Made by a program: the position numbers and the translations under genes
NCBI GenBank assembly: GCA_029194665.1
Contig: JARFXO010000009.1
Coordinates: forward strand, 46,846-110,845
DNA from: Nitrospira sp.
Lineage (GTDB): Bacteria; Nitrospirota; Nitrospiria; Nitrospirales; Nitrospiraceae
Length of the DNA: 64,000 nucleotides
Reading direction: 5' to 3'
Notes under the pieces: model-generated
The model's database searches: none
What the model saw: the letters and a program-made list of their open reading frames with translations, nothing else
What the model was told of the DNA's origin: nothing
Shown here: one piece after another, positions 35,629 to 45,164 of the stretch
How the letters are laid out: each line of letters starts with the position of its first letter
Numbering within the stretch: position 1 is the stretch's first letter

Positions 35629-36687
35629 CTAGTATTTGTAGAATGCTTTTGAGCACATCCTCTGTTTTTCTTCGAGAAGTTGAGCGCATTCCCATACGCC
35701 ATAATAACATTTGGCCTCGGCAGGACCGGCGAGATCCAGTAGGAGTTTAACGTGGCTAAGAACTGGGCCAAATATACGGTTGCCCGATACTTGCAGATCA
35801 CGTTGGCCCCAGTGCACAAAAGCTTCAGCGCGGTATGGATCGATCATGGCGTAGGATGAGAGGGTATCGAGCAGGAGCGCCCAATCGCTAGGTGTTCCCT
35901 TCTTGGAGCGGACCTCGAGATGCAGCCGCCGCTCTATGCGTGAGGTCAAATCGAAGTCGACCTTCACCTCCGCGTTCAATGTCTCCAACTGCGCTAAGAG
36001 TAGGGTCAGACCATCTTGGATCCCAGGCGGTGCGACGCGGCGGATATACGCATCAATGCCGCCGGATTCGAATCCGTGCAAGCATGGTCGCACGAATGCA
36101 GCATCTTTCTTACGCCGCACGAACCCGACGCAGAACACGCATGCGCTCAACGGTAGCGTAGCTACGCATTTGGCGAGTTCAATTTCCGTCGTAGCGTCCG
36201 GCAGATCCCAACCTGTTGCGTCGGCGACCGACCTTAATAGCATCGCCTGTTCTGAGGCTGATCGTTCTACAGGGCCGTCGGGACCTTGACCACGACTGTG
36301 CCAGAAGAGAATGTTGGGCGCGTTTGGATGTGCGGCACCCTCAAAGCCGTCGAACTCCAACCAGATGTGACGGATCGAGCGTTCAAGCCGGGATCCGGGT
36401 GTTCGCCATACGTGAAGAAAGCCGAGGAGCCCTTGTTTGGGGACGTTTTTCGGAACCACACGTTCGAGCGTCTCGATAAGCGCATCCAGCTCTCCCCGGT
36501 TGGGCCGGACGCGAAGGAAGCAATCTACCTTATCGTCGCTTGCATCCAAGCGCGTTTCGAAGCCGAAGATACCGGTAGCCGTTTCCGGAAATGGGGCAAG
36601 TACACCCTTTAGCTGTTGCAGAGCAGTGTCGCTGATCAGCCCAGCTGGACCAGCCGTTACAATCGCCTCCACACGCTCCGACAACAT
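35629..36687 (-). CDS. Unknown protein next to the candidate precursor
   Basis: 352 residues without signal or membrane segments, family not recognised. Distinct stretches are SIRHIWLEFDGFEGAAHPNA, a Cys in CVATLPLSACVFCVGFVRRK, AYIRRVAPPGIQDGLTLLLA and HWGQRDLQVSGNRIFGPVLS with HVKLLLDLAGPAEAKCYYGV. The start lies 38 nt downstream of the candidate precursor stop, so they are co-transcribed. This order (small peptide, then a dedicated enzyme) is typical for RiPP operons, so I suggest a peptide-binding or modifying enzyme (inference). Confidence 0.6.
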   Translation of the reverse strand: MLSERVEAIVTAGPAGLISDTALQQLKGVLAPFPETATGIFGFETRLDASDDKVDCFLRVRPNRGELDALIETLERVVPKNVPKQGLLGFLHVWRTPGSRLERSIRHIWLEFDGFEGAAHPNAPNILFWHSRGQGPDGPVERSASEQAMLLRSVADATGWDLPDATTEIELAKCVATLPLSACVFCVGFVRRKKDAAFVRPCLHGFESGGIDAYIRRVAPPGIQDGLTLLLAQLETLNAEVKVDFDLTSRIERRLHLEVRSKKGTPSDWALLLDTLSSYAMIDPYRAEAFVHWGQRDLQVSGNRIFGPVLSHVKLLLDLAGPAEAKCYYGVWECAQLLEEKQRMCSKAFYKY

Positions 36688-36725
36688 CTCAGAACCCGCA
36701 TCGTTGCCACCCAGACAGTTGGTGC

Positions 36726-37004
36726 TTAGAACCAGCCGTCGGTGTCATTATGGGAGCTATGATTGCCTTCAGCCGAAACTAAGCTTCCAACTCCCTCTGG
36801 TGCGATCCCCCTGGAAAGTTCTTTGAGCTTAGTAGTCAATTCTTGCCGCTGCTTCGCGTCCAATTTGGATACATCAAGACGGAGCCAGTGCTTGTCCGGC
36901 TTCAGCTCCGGCTGGTTGACGGCTTCTTCAGCTTTCTTGAGGACATCAAATGCCTTCATCAGAACTTGATCCTCGGGGCCTAGCCTACTTTTTTTGTCAT
37001 CCAT
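36726..37004 (-). CDS. Candidate RiPP precursor peptide
   Basis: 92 residues with an excellent ribosome binding site (GGGAGGT, 6 nt before the ATG). A charged helical leader-like part (MDDKKSRLGPEDQVLMKAFD, then VLKKAEEAVN, and DVSKLDAKQRQELTTKLKEL) is followed by a Gly break and a short polar tail: EGVGSLVSAEGNHSSHNDTD then GWF at the very C-terminus. Helical leader plus small His/Ser/Asn/Trp-rich tail is what RiPP precursors look like. The tail contains one His-Ser-Ser, recalling His-Xaa-Ser systems. The gene is surrounded by radical SAM maturases and an HExxH enzyme. No homologue was recognised, so this remains a strong candidate only. Confidence 0.55.
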   Translation of the reverse strand: MDDKKSRLGPEDQVLMKAFDVLKKAEEAVNQPELKPDKHWLRLDVSKLDAKQRQELTTKLKELSRGIAPEGVGSLVSAEGNHSSHNDTDGWF

Positions 37005-37415
37005 GCGGCACCTCCCATTTTAGAAGAGAATCGGGACGGCAATTTATCAGCATCGATAAAGGAAATCCAATGTTTCTTTCATCTGAAAAGCGTTGCTGCG
37101 AAAACACGCATTTTCTTTCTTAAGTTATGCACTTTTCAAACACTCGCGGCGCTTTATTTTGCGAACCCAATATTGTGTCGTGGGGCAGGTCCTGGATAGT
37201 ACCCTACTGGGTCGTATCGTTTTGGCATCCCATTCCCTCCCGATCAATCGGAGTTCCCACCAATACCACAACGACAGCGAGTTCGCGACGGTGCGTAAGG
37301 ATCCGATAGGAATCAAACGCATGCTATGACGGCAAGGCTCCCGCGTCAAGAGACATTTTTCAAGTGCTGCCACGTCTCACTTGTGAGCATCAGGCCGTTA
37401 GTTCGTGTCGCCTTA
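37005..37415. other. Gene-poor gap upstream of the candidate precursor
   Basis: About 410 bases, AT-richer than the surrounding genes, and probably containing the precursor promoter. No coding frame was supported. Confidence 0.3.
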
Positions 37416-37985
37416 TCAAGACATTTCGCAATCAACGTCGAAGCGTTGCAAAGACTTCAGGTCTAGACCCAACGTGGCGAGTCGCTGTCGGCCACGCGAC
37501 TGAGAGGTATGCAGGACCTCGACAACCGATGCGACGGCAAGTATCTCTACGCCTCGCCCGCGAAGAGCTTCGATGGCACCGGCCAGAGTCGCGCCGGAGT
37601 CAACCTCGTCATCGACCAGGATCACCGACATACCTGGATGCGCACCATAGAAATAGAAAGTGGAATTCTGACAATGCGGTTCGGACCAAACCAACTCTCC
37701 GGGAAGATCGAGGCGACACTTATAGGCTATGACTGCCGGCACGTTGACAGCAAAGGACAACGCCATCGCGATGGGAATCCCTCCAGGCGCGAAGCCCACG
37801 ATGTAATCGGGTTGGGAAGTCGTCTCGAGAGCCATCGCCATTCGCGCCGCTATTTGATGAATCGTACTAGGAATGATGGCATGCTGCACTGTGTCCCCAG
37901 AAGCGTTCATCAGGACTTTATAGTCCCTCGTATCAGTGTTCATCCGCCGTATCACGTTCACGACTAGATCGGTACTGGCCTTCAT
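37416..37985 (-). CDS. Type I phosphoribosyltransferase
   Basis: 189 residues. The PRPP-binding loop is textbook: MSVILVDDEVDSGATLAGAI at about 118-137, preceded by DYIVGFAPGGIPIAMALSFA, as in adenine and xanthine-type PRTases. It transfers phosphoribose from PRPP to a base. In this context it could act on a nucleobase-like part of the product or be salvage cargo. It lies between the candidate precursor and the radical SAM operon, on the same strand. Confidence 0.8.
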   Translation of the reverse strand: MKASTDLVVNVIRRMNTDTRDYKVLMNASGDTVQHAIIPSTIHQIAARMAMALETTSQPDYIVGFAPGGIPIAMALSFAVNVPAVIAYKCRLDLPGELVWSEPHCQNSTFYFYGAHPGMSVILVDDEVDSGATLAGAIEALRGRGVEILAVASVVEVLHTSQSRGRQRLATLGLDLKSLQRFDVDCEMS

Positions 37986-38051
37986 CTCATAGACTCCTTG
38001 TGTCTAGCAAACACTCATCTATTTCGTACCCCACGTATGATAACTCCTGAA

Positions 38052-38425
38052 TCATCGTACTTTTCTCAACCAATCGACTGGGTTCGTTGTGACAATATAG
38101 AGTTCGAAATCACGTCGAACCTCGAAACGAGCGACTCCCTTGGAGCATAACATTTCCCCAACCGCACGCATCGCCCTATTGACCTTGCTTGGCATGTCTT
38201 CCGGCAGCATTTCCGGAACGTCCCGATGGCCGTCCTGAACGACGAAATGGCCGCCAACCTGTATGGAGCCAGCAAAGCCACAGAGTGCGGCAAGCGCCGT
38301 GTCGTACATATGGGCCGTGTCCTCGATAACCATTACCCGGCCATTCTGCGGGATAATTGTTACGACAGCTCGGGCGTACTCGGGTCGCGAACATCGGCTT
38401 CAATTAATTCGATTGTCCATTAAAC
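38052..38425 (-). pseudogene. Truncated CmcI-like SAM methyltransferase
   Basis: The intact 3' part reads RVMVIEDTAHMYDTALAALC, then GSIQVGGHFVVQDGHRD and FELYIVTTNPVDWLRKV. This is the C-terminus of class I methyltransferases of the cephalosporin hydroxylase (CmcI) family. Just upstream, WTIELIEADVRDPSTPELS lies in another frame with a stop before it, so a frameshift and loss of the N-terminal half are evident. A pathway methylation has apparently been lost, or replaced by the paralogous methyltransferases at 47349 and 48263. Confidence 0.65.
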
Positions 38426-38564
38426 CATGGATCGACATTCGCGAAGGTGTTGCGCGCGGGCGCGGTGTCTCGATCTAGCGTCATCACCAGGGGAGCGCAG
38501 ACGCCTATGACGGGCATGCGTTATTAGGCGGTCTCGAAACCCAAGTGCGCTTCCGCCTAACTGC

Positions 38565-39827
38565 TCACAGCACGGTCGAGCGGGGAGTCCAGTCAGCGCG
38601 CAGCCACGGCAGGAGCCGGGATGCGTCGTTACGGGGATCGGATACTAACTCAATAATCGTCGGATTTCCGTCCTGCACTTCTGCGATCTCCACCGGACAC
38701 CAAACCGGCGTCAGGCTGCCGAACGAAAAGAGGCCAGAATAGCTAATCTTGAGCAGTACCTCGCCCCGGGTGACGGGCTTCGGAGCGGGTTCCTGCAGCG
38801 CCGCGACGATGCGGCCGTCTACAGAAATCTCCAGGACAAGGATCGCCATCTCCGATCCGTCGGAGAGACGGAGTGTGGATCCGTGTGGTAGCTGGGAGAA
38901 ACTGGTTCTGTCCCGTTGCCTCCTCTGAACAATCGAATCCAGCTGTATCCGCTCTGCCGACCGCATTGGGTAGTCGCAGTCTCGGCAGATTGCCGAGCGA
39001 CTTCTCAAATCGCCCGCAATCGCAGCCTCCCGAAGCTCAGACATTCGCGCCGAATTCCAAATCGTGCGTACGCTCTGGGTACTTAGGTTGCCAAATGTCT
39101 CGTTGTGTTGCCAATCGTTGCAGCAAAGTATGACACGACCGTCAGCAAGTACATTCATTGTATCAACGGGATAATGGCAATAGCCGAAGTCATCGGCCAC
39201 GAAACGCGCGTCGTCGGCTACATCGAGGCTGCCTGCACGGGACATCAGTGGAACGAGCCGCACGGCATATCCCGCGTCGTGCCACCGCTGGATGAAGGCA
39301 CGCGCATCGTCTATCCGGCTTCCGTCAGCGATATACGACAGTCGAACACGTCCCCGCGCTCCCTTCCAGTTCAGCAGTGTCGATACGAGCGAAGCAAATC
39401 GGTCTACGCCCTGGATGCGTCGATATTCTTCCCCGTCGAGAGCGTTTACGGAAATCGTCAAGCGAAACCGCTCAAGAGACATTACGGCGTCGAGGAAATC
39501 TGGGCGCAGCGCACCGCCATTGGTTACGGTGGCGACATTTCGGATTGCGTCAGGCGCCGCGTGGAACTCTCGCGCGATCTCGAGAAAATCGCGATCCAAT
39601 AGTGGCTCATTCTGGAGCATGAGGCAGACGTCGATCTTCCGAGCCTCCTTGCGCGTTTCTTCGATCAGCCGCGATAGGATGTTTCGATCGATCATGGCAC
39701 GCTTGCGACCCTGTGAAACCACTGGATAAGGGCACATTGAGCATTTAAAATTGCACAGATTGATCGTCTGAATCTGCACTTTGGCTGGATAGTCGAAGAT
39801 GGTTGTGGCCGGTACCCGGGAAATCAT
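38565..39827 (-). CDS. Radical SAM/SPASM protein
   Basis: 420 residues. The [4Fe-4S] motif is CX3CX2C at Cys25, 29, 32 (TINLCNFKCSMCPYP). A SPASM-type segment follows (MNVLADGRVILCCNDWQHNE, then AICRDCDYP). The C-terminal about 110 residues are beta-rich (LPHGSTLRLSDGSEMAILVL, LFSFGSLTPVWCPVEI) and not typical of SPASM enzymes; they may bind a partner or substrate. The ATG overlaps the stop of the next radical SAM gene by 4 nt. It is the last gene of the tightly packed operon 44309-38565. Confidence 0.85.
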   Translation of the reverse strand: MISRVPATTIFDYPAKVQIQTINLCNFKCSMCPYPVVSQGRKRAMIDRNILSRLIEETRKEARKIDVCLMLQNEPLLDRDFLEIAREFHAAPDAIRNVATVTNGGALRPDFLDAVMSLERFRLTISVNALDGEEYRRIQGVDRFASLVSTLLNWKGARGRVRLSYIADGSRIDDARAFIQRWHDAGYAVRLVPLMSRAGSLDVADDARFVADDFGYCHYPVDTMNVLADGRVILCCNDWQHNETFGNLSTQSVRTIWNSARMSELREAAIAGDLRSRSAICRDCDYPMRSAERIQLDSIVQRRQRDRTSFSQLPHGSTLRLSDGSEMAILVLEISVDGRIVAALQEPAPKPVTRGEVLLKISYSGLFSFGSLTPVWCPVEIAEVQDGNPTIIELVSDPRNDASRLLPWLRADWTPRSTVL

Positions 39828-41305
39828 GATGCTGTGTTCTTCTCCGGGCTAGTCGAGGCCGCGCCGCACAGGAGTGCATGCACGTACGGTCCGAGATCGG
39901 GAAGCATCTGAATCAATCCCACCGGATCGCGCTGGAAGTTGCGGAAAGTCCAATCGAGTATGGCAAGTGTAAAACGGCACTCTTCGCTCTCGTATGGAAC
40001 CGGCTCCAGAGAACCGTGACGGGCAAACTCAAGAATAGGAGCGACGCCGCAGTACGGGTTATACGCGCACTCGCGGCATACCGGATGCCGATCGCGCAGC
40101 GACATATTCATAGTTGCGAACGTCTCTGGCCGTCGAATGAGGTCGCCGTATCGATGTTCTCGAACATTTCCCAGAACGAAGTGAGGGCGAAGCGACCGAG
40201 CCTCGTCGGACGGCAAGACGGCACCATCATAATCGTAGGTGATAGCCCCGCTAAAATCTCCACAAGGATTGCGCCAGTCAACATAGCCGACGTCGCTATC
40301 GCCGAGCAGCTTGCTAACCACCACGCGCACCATACGTTCGCTATAAGCGACGCCGTCACGTGTCGAGCGTTCCATGAGATAGTCGAGAGCATCGAGGTAA
40401 TAGTGGAGGAATGCGTCCATGTTGAGGTGCAAGCTGCCAGACTGCGCGTTCCCCAACGGACGTAGTTTAAGAAGGGCGACACTGTTGTAGCCAAGATCTA
40501 TGAAGTAATCGATTAAATCTCGCAGTTGAGGCGCGTTGTCCGCGTCCACGACGCACAATGGAGAGGCACTGAGCAGACCAGGAAAGCGTTCCCTAACCTC
40601 GTGGAGCCGACGGATGACCCGATCATGCGAGCCGTGTCCACCCAACGTTTTGCGGTAATGATCGTGCATATCGCGGGGTCCGTTGAGAGAGTAGGAAATC
40701 CTTACGCCTTCGTCCCGGCACCACGAGAGCTGATCGTCGGTTGCCATCATGAGGTTGGTGACGACCGTAAAATCGAGTTTCTTGCCAACCCCAGCGTTTT
40801 GCGCACGCGCGGTTTCCACGACGTGCTTCATGCAGTCGAAGTTGAGGAAGGGTTCGCCTCCCTGGAACTCGATCTTGTTGACGGGGTTGGGGGTGTCGAG
40901 GATGAAATCAACGACTTGGTCTGCGATCTCGGAGGACATGTCAGTGAGGGTTTGTTCGGTTTTGATCGGTTGCGGCAACATATGGCAATAGGTGCAGGTG
41001 AGATTGCAACGTCGGGTGGTCACGACGATATGCAGAGTGGGTCCGGCGAATGTCCCGTCGAACCAAGTCGTCAGGTTTGACAACACGCGTTGCGCGTTTT
41101 CCATCGTAACGATATGCCCTGTTCTCTCCAACCTGGTGTACAAGTCATCGTCCATATATATTTCTGAGAGCTGCCGGTCCTCGTCAGGGGTCAGCAGAAT
41201 GAACCGTCCGGTGCGTGACACTCGAACCACCGCATCGCTCACAATACGTCCAGGGAAAAAGTTGGGGAGCCACTCGTCCCGGTACCGACGTCCTTCGATC
41301 TTCAT
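39824..41305 (-). CDS. Radical SAM/SPASM peptide maturase (HxsB/FxsB-like)
   Basis: 493 residues. The cluster motif is Cys100, 104, 107 (TTRRCNLTCTYCHM), followed by NKIEFQGGEPFLNFDCMKHV, the usual element of SPASM peptide maturases. The C-terminal SPASM Cys are in CGDFSGAITYDYDGAVLPSD and CRECAYNPYCGVAPIL, ending with AILDWTFRNF. The layout and the neighbouring HExxH protein recall the His-Xaa-Ser (HxsB) and FxsB cyclophane-forming maturases. Subfamily assignment is inference. It overlaps both neighbours by 4 nt. Confidence 0.82.
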   Translation of the reverse strand: MKIEGRRYRDEWLPNFFPGRIVSDAVVRVSRTGRFILLTPDEDRQLSEIYMDDDLYTRLERTGHIVTMENAQRVLSNLTTWFDGTFAGPTLHIVVTTRRCNLTCTYCHMLPQPIKTEQTLTDMSSEIADQVVDFILDTPNPVNKIEFQGGEPFLNFDCMKHVVETARAQNAGVGKKLDFTVVTNLMMATDDQLSWCRDEGVRISYSLNGPRDMHDHYRKTLGGHGSHDRVIRRLHEVRERFPGLLSASPLCVVDADNAPQLRDLIDYFIDLGYNSVALLKLRPLGNAQSGSLHLNMDAFLHYYLDALDYLMERSTRDGVAYSERMVRVVVSKLLGDSDVGYVDWRNPCGDFSGAITYDYDGAVLPSDEARSLRPHFVLGNVREHRYGDLIRRPETFATMNMSLRDRHPVCRECAYNPYCGVAPILEFARHGSLEPVPYESEECRFTLAILDWTFRNFQRDPVGLIQMLPDLGPYVHALLCGAASTSPEKNTAS

Positions 41306-42681
41306 ATGTTACTCCGAGTACGCCTTTTGGCAGCCTCGACTATCGCGTCCCAATTGGTATAGACGGGTGCGTTGTTTCGCGCACCGCCGCACTGTTGGGA
41401 CACTTGCTCGATATGTTCGGAAAAGTGCTGCTGTATCTCTCGGAACGCCATGTCGGGCATCAGGGTCCGGATGGCCGCATGATGGCGGACCAACTCGGCA
41501 GCCACTTCGTTGAGGTAACGCGCCACCTCGCCACCGGCCGTCTCGAAGTCCATCAGCGTAGACCATGCGAACAGGTTGGCGCAATGCGTCCGTAATAGCG
41601 CCCCGAATTGAATTTTTCCTATCAGGCCGGTGTCGATCGCGTCAAGCCTGAACGCGTTCACGGCGGTGAATGCATGTAGCCCTAAATGGAGTCCGGAGAG
41701 CGGACGCGGATCGCCTCGATAAGGTGAGACGAACTCGCAAGTGTGGAGGCCAAGAGAATCCCACGCCACGTCCTGCGCCCAAAGATGGAAACGGTGATGC
41801 TGGCACTCATGCACCAGATCCTCTGCATGCCTCATCGGGTCACGAACATGCGAGAGACAAATCGGAAAGCCGGCGCCGTATGATTCCGACCGGCTGTCGC
41901 TCTTGGGCGGGGGCGCGCCCATGTATACCAGCGCCGGAACCAGCGATGCGATCCAATCGCGCCACAGCGGTGCCAAGGAGGAAAGGACGTCCATTGCCTG
42001 TTTCACGCTGTCGACAAATGACTGGAATTCCGTGGGTGACTTTACCGCCGCGCTAACCGGAATCCCCAATGCGGCGGGGTCGTCAAACAATAGAATTTGT
42101 GTCGCACCGAGACGCGGCACCTTCTGTGCCATCTTATCGCATTGCTCTAGCACGATCCCATCCGCAGCTGGCCGGTCGATCTCGCGTAGTGTGATAACCC
42201 CATCTTTGGCAGTGGCGCCGAGCGGAGCATCCGGAGCGAAAGGAGGGCGGATCCAGGCACCACTGCGTGTATCCAGCATGCGGCCGAAGGCGTCCAGCTC
42301 CGTTTCGACTGTGAAGCGCTCCTCCCGATCGGCGGCTAGAAACAAAAGGCCTGCAGCCAGGTTTCGCCGCGCCGCTCGCCGGTGCTCGCCAGTTGGCGCG
42401 GTGGAACGTATACGGAGGATCGAGAACAATTCGCCCCAATGCTCCAGGCACGTAGGTCGTGAGTTTGCAGCCGAGTCCATGAACTCCCTCGCCACGTCCA
42501 TGAGGTATTGTGTTACGAGTGGTTCCGACCCAGCGGTCTCCGGCGAAGCAGCGATCGAAGCCAATTGACGGGATGCGAGGCGCCGACGATATTTCTGTAG
42601 GTCCTGGGTGAGCTGCTCCCTTGCTTTCTCAGACAGAGGAGGCGGAGAGAGGGGGGCGCATAGCGAGGTCATGACACCCAT
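41302..42681 (-). CDS. HExxH-type peptide beta-hydroxylase-like protein
   Basis: 459 residues with a single HExxH motif (His291-Glu-Cys-Gln-His295 in EDLVHECQHHRFHLWAQD). This matches the mod_HExxH domain found beside FxsB-type radical SAM genes, now described as alpha-ketoglutarate-dependent peptide beta-hydroxylases. The N-terminal helical part (about 1-130) and the YLNEVAAELVRHHAAIRTLM end are also family-like. It likely modifies the same peptide as the adjacent radical SAM enzyme. It overlaps the MBL gene by 13 nt and the radical SAM gene by 4 nt. Confidence 0.8.
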   Translation of the reverse strand: MGVMTSLCAPLSPPPLSEKAREQLTQDLQKYRRRLASRQLASIAASPETAGSEPLVTQYLMDVAREFMDSAANSRPTCLEHWGELFSILRIRSTAPTGEHRRAARRNLAAGLLFLAADREERFTVETELDAFGRMLDTRSGAWIRPPFAPDAPLGATAKDGVITLREIDRPAADGIVLEQCDKMAQKVPRLGATQILLFDDPAALGIPVSAAVKSPTEFQSFVDSVKQAMDVLSSLAPLWRDWIASLVPALVYMGAPPPKSDSRSESYGAGFPICLSHVRDPMRHAEDLVHECQHHRFHLWAQDVAWDSLGLHTCEFVSPYRGDPRPLSGLHLGLHAFTAVNAFRLDAIDTGLIGKIQFGALLRTHCANLFAWSTLMDFETAGGEVARYLNEVAAELVRHHAAIRTLMPDMAFREIQQHFSEHIEQVSQQCGGARNNAPVYTNWDAIVEAAKRRTRSNI

Positions 42682-44309
42682 CCGATTGCTGCTGGCATCG
42701 TCGCTTCCACACGCAATACGAAAGTGGTCACCGCGGACATTGTGACATCTTCCGGGAGTCCTGTCGCCTCAGAAAGTGCTGAACTTACGTCGGACCCGGT
42801 TCGGCCATCTAGAAGATCAAGTATCAGCAGTTCTGTCGCGTCGAGTCCTATACTCCGAATGCCACTGGGCGAGGCCGCAATCAAGACGGCAGCCAATGTA
42901 TCCTGTTTGTGGTCCGTTGCAACAAGGTGTGCGCTGTCGCGTCCGAGTAGCACATGATTGGACCGCAGCCGGGGACGGCGAGCCGGCATCTCCTGAGCCA
43001 GTCGATCCAGGTGCTCGCGCCGCAAATCCGCTTGCGCCTGGGACGGGGCCGCGCGGCGGCGCATGACGTGTTCTTCTCGACGAAGCAGGGATAGAGCACG
43101 ATCCACCTCCAACGCCAACAGGGCTTCGGCGATCTTCTCACTTGGGTGGCTACGGATTGCCGCTTCGGCCGGCGCAAAGAAGGAGACATCTAGTGAGTTT
43201 GGGTCGTCTCCCTGAGGCAGTAGGGAGAGGATGCTCGCGATAGCCCCGTCGTCACCGCCGCGTGCCAAGCAGGTAATGGTACGGCTTGCCAGTGCTTGGG
43301 CAGGTGTGCAGTTCGCTTCAGGGCACCGGCGATTCAAAAGTGCCAGCTGTGGGCCCAGGGCGCGAACTGTTTCACGGGCCTCTCCCCAAGCGGCGTTCCA
43401 TGCTGCCACGTTGGTTTGGGCAAGGCTTTCAAGCGGAATCCGGGGATCATGACCGCTGAAAAAGGTAGTCGCAAGCGCCTGCGGGCGACTAGGTGACGAA
43501 GCTGCGGTGAAATGCTTCGGCCGGAAGGCGCAGATGCGAGGGCTCTCGAACTTGCTGACGTCGACGGAGAAGGGTGTGGGCTCCACAATGATTCTTTCAG
43601 AGCCAAGGGTCTCCGCTATGGCTTTGATCACGCTGTGCAGAGATGCCGGATAGCGTTCAGGAAAGCCCAGCATAGGTTGCCCATCCATGGAAATGGCGCC
43701 ACCCGCCAATGCAACCCTCTTAGGTGCGAGCCATGCGGCGAAGGCCACAGCTGCATCGGCGTCCATCTGATTCCATCCTCCCTCCCATTGCACAGATGTG
43801 CCCGCGGGGAGAAACGCAACATCAATATGTCCACGCAGGCCGTCGAGAGAACTCCTCAGTTCATTGGTGTCACGAACATCAACGGCGTCCAAAACTATGT
43901 GCCCGTCGAACTTGAAGAGCAGGATGCACTGGTGAACGCCGTCTGCTGAATCTATGGCTGGAATCGCTTTCACATCGAGGCCGGAGACAGGACTAATCTC
44001 CCGTTGCACATTTAGATCGACGACTTCTCGAAAACCTAGTGTGGTGACTTGCTGGCAAGACTCCTCCCCGAACGCAAAAACGGTAGTTGCAGGATCCAAA
44101 CCAAGCAGGGAGGGTGGATGCAGATGATCGCCATGCGAATGACTGACAACCACGCCGCATATTCGATCCATCAGCTCAGGCCAGGCCCATCGCGCCACAA
44201 AAGGCTGCCGAAGCCGTAATGATCCGTGAGTAAGGATAGGGTCGACCAGCAGGATGTTGCCATCTACCTCGATCGCGAGGAAAGAGTGACCTAAATGATG
44301 AACGAGCAC
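42669..44309 (-). CDS. MBL-fold protein with a PqqD/RRE-like C-terminus
   Basis: 546 residues. The N-terminus is a metallo-beta-lactamase fold (HHLGHSFLAIEVDGNILLVD; metal motif SHSHGDHLHP with His57, His59, Asp61, His62). The middle (about 290-450) is helical and unassigned. The last about 90 residues (LGRDSAHLVATDHKQDTLAA, then ATELLILDLLDGRTGSDVSS, ALSEATGLPEDVTM) resemble PqqD-like winged-helix peptide recognition elements. If so, one protein could both bind a leader and carry a hydrolase. It is first of the minus-strand operon. Confidence 0.75.
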   Translation of the reverse strand: MLVHHLGHSFLAIEVDGNILLVDPILTHGSLRLRQPFVARWAWPELMDRICGVVVSHSHGDHLHPPSLLGLDPATTVFAFGEESCQQVTTLGFREVVDLNVQREISPVSGLDVKAIPAIDSADGVHQCILLFKFDGHIVLDAVDVRDTNELRSSLDGLRGHIDVAFLPAGTSVQWEGGWNQMDADAAVAFAAWLAPKRVALAGGAISMDGQPMLGFPERYPASLHSVIKAIAETLGSERIIVEPTPFSVDVSKFESPRICAFRPKHFTAASSPSRPQALATTFFSGHDPRIPLESLAQTNVAAWNAAWGEARETVRALGPQLALLNRRCPEANCTPAQALASRTITCLARGGDDGAIASILSLLPQGDDPNSLDVSFFAPAEAAIRSHPSEKIAEALLALEVDRALSLLRREEHVMRRRAAPSQAQADLRREHLDRLAQEMPARRPRLRSNHVLLGRDSAHLVATDHKQDTLAAVLIAASPSGIRSIGLDATELLILDLLDGRTGSDVSSALSEATGLPEDVTMSAVTTFVLRVEATMPAAIGWVS

Positions 44310-44346
44310 AGATTAATCCTCTTCTCATGGGTTCCATTCGTGCAGG

Positions 44347-44360
44347 ATTATAGCTATAAT
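44347..44360. promoter_or_regulatory. Divergent promoter palindrome
   Basis: ATTATAG-CTATAAT is a perfect 14-bp palindrome giving a TATAAT on each strand. It lies between the divergent MBL gene (minus) and the unknown gene at 44445 (plus). A shared regulator or overlapping promoters are plausible; no clear -35 boxes were identified. Confidence 0.4.
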
Positions 44361-44444
44361 TTTTTTTCCTGCCTAGTGGCCCTGATATATCTGGTATATT
44401 CACCGGACTCTCAAGGCGGCTTGGAAGATTAAGGGGCAGACGCA

Positions 44445-45164
44445 ATGACGGTTCGACGTGAGGGAGGTCACTCAAAGCTGGCCGAACTGATCGTTCGTCG
44501 CGCTCAAAAGGCTACTCGGGCCTTATTGACTGGTCAGGATTTGCCCATTGGTGCGTTTGCAGAGGACGGCGTTGACCCGAAAACCTGGGAGCGCTTGGCT
44601 GCCGTGCGTTCCACTCGCGTCGCACTCGGAGCAGTGCGTGAGGCATTGACTACCGTCGATAACGTGGCCGCCAGTTATGAACGAACGCTGGAAGCGGAGA
44701 ATGCAATCAGTCAGATGAGATGGTCCGTTAAGCGCAGTTTCAACGCCCTCGATGCGCGCCTTTCCGAGTTGGCCGAGTCGGAGTTACGCGCCGCCGAGAT
44801 TCGCGTGACCATTTGCGCGGCCCTTGAGTCTCCTAAATTTCAACGGTTTGCGCAACGTCTTGCCGCGGTCGCCGATAGCCAGCGTTCCAAATCGGAGTGG
44901 TGGACCGATGCAGCAGGCGTACGCGCCGCAGGGGCCCGCAGCGCCCTGAGCCGGATCCAGCGAAGAATCACTGAGGGCTCGCCCGCTGTTAGCGACGAGG
45001 AAATCGACTGGGCCGAGTTCCGCGACAATGCCTCGTCTGTAATGGATGAAGCGCTTCTGACAGCGCAGGCTCTGGCCAGGCACGCAGACAATTCGTGGAA
45101 ATGCGCCATAGAAGAGCTGAACGAGGCACTGGCGATCTTGACGCACCTAAGACAACGCACATAA
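44445..45164 (+). CDS. Unknown helical protein in the biosynthetic region
   Basis: 239 residues, almost entirely helical with long charged and Ala-rich stretches (LAELIVRRAQKATRALLTGQ, AVREALTTVDNVAASYERTL, RIQRRITEGSPAVSDEEIDW). It has no signal, membrane segment or catalytic motif and is not recognised. It is a lone plus-strand gene between the two minus-strand arms. Regulatory or scaffold roles are possible; nothing in the sequence decides. Confidence 0.5.
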   Translation: MTVRREGGHSKLAELIVRRAQKATRALLTGQDLPIGAFAEDGVDPKTWERLAAVRSTRVALGAVREALTTVDNVAASYERTLEAENAISQMRWSVKRSFNALDARLSELAESELRAAEIRVTICAALESPKFQRFAQRLAAVADSQRSKSEWWTDAAGVRAAGARSALSRIQRRITEGSPAVSDEEIDWAEFRDNASSVMDEALLTAQALARHADNSWKCAIEELNEALAILTHLRQRT

